A stretch of DNA of 5,238 bases from Candidatus Nitrosopumilus sp. (GTDB taxonomy: Archaea > Thermoproteota > Nitrososphaeria > Nitrososphaerales > Nitrosopumilaceae), in assembly GCA_029941825.1 (NCBI GenBank), contig JAPYTM010000065.1, forward strand, positions 1-5,238. Reading direction: 5' to 3'. Both the position numbers and the translations under genes were made by a program. The notes under the pieces were generated by a model, which searched no databases, was not told the origin of the DNA, and worked only from the letters and a program-made list of their open reading frames with translations. This document shows positions 5,178 through 5,238 of the stretch, in pieces; the first letter of the stretch is position 1; every line of letters begins with the position of its first letter.

Positions 5178-5238
5178 ATGTCCATGTATATGCCAGGTGC
5201 AACTGCTGTTGGAATTACTTTTGATGTTGGTGTGGTCT
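5178..5238 (+). CDS. psmB: Proteasome beta subunit, N-terminal 20 codons only (cut by window end)
   Basis: The visible peptide is MSMYMPGATAVGITFDVGVV. It aligns with the start of archaeal 20S proteasome beta subunits: a short propeptide ending in Gly, then the first strand. As I recall it, Thermoplasma reads G-TTTVGIT where this protein reads G-ATAVGIT. The beta subunits line the inner chamber of the core particle and normally expose a catalytic N-terminal Thr after propeptide removal. Here the position aligned to Thr1 is Ala8, which suggests a structural, non-catalytic beta of the kind paired with a second, active beta in some archaea. The Thr is found one residue later, so shifted processing cannot be fully excluded. 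The ATG at 5178 fits the TATA spacing; Met3 and Met5 are alternatives. The active-site Lys and the rest of the fold lie outside the window. Confidence 0.75.
   Translation, partial: MSMYMPGATAVGITFDVGVV

Overview
The window looks like a stretch of an ammonia-oxidising archaeon of the Nitrosopumilus type (Thaumarchaeota/Nitrososphaerota). The DNA is AT-rich, coding is dense, and A/T-ending codons dominate. Most genes have an archaeal TATA-like box about 24-27 bases upstream of the start codon and no clear Shine-Dalgarno site, the pattern of leaderless archaeal mRNAs. The proteins also fit: an archaeal TrmI-type tRNA methyltransferase, a stand-alone NAD(P)H-hydrate dehydratase, an M20 peptidase and the start of an archaeal proteasome beta subunit. 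The lineage is inferred from protein resemblance recalled from memory, not from a search.

Left part (1-1330). A possible C-terminal end of a plus-strand gene lies at the left edge. Three minus-strand genes follow, each apparently with its own promoter: an unrecognised 170-residue protein (100-612), a 45-residue zinc-ribbon protein with a His/Cys-rich tail (664-801), and a 116-residue protein with two CxxC pairs (866-1216). Upstream of the last, coding-like sequence continues in a neighbouring frame and looks like a frameshifted 5' extension.

Middle (1332-4665). A 34-residue Cys-rich protein (1332-1436) precedes a plus-strand cluster of tRNA m1A methyltransferase (1498-2388), NAD(P)H-hydrate dehydratase (2444-3307) and M20 family dipeptidase (3304-4665). 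The last two overlap by four bases (GTGA), so they are probably cotranscribed. The cluster is housekeeping in character (tRNA modification, repair of damaged nicotinamide cofactor, peptide turnover) with no evident single pathway.

Right part (4662-5238). A four-helix DoxX-like membrane protein on the minus strand converges on the M20 gene, and the two stop codons overlap. It diverges from a truncated proteasome beta-subunit gene through a 96-base intergenic region with a TATA-like box for each direction. The beta subunit appears to have Ala where the catalytic Thr1 should be.

No rRNA, tRNA, CRISPR array or mobile element was seen. I see no clear new multi-gene system. The best leads are the three small metal-binding-type genes at 664-1436, the apparent frameshift near 1241, the lysine-rich repeat tail on TrmI, and the Ala-for-Thr1 beta subunit.
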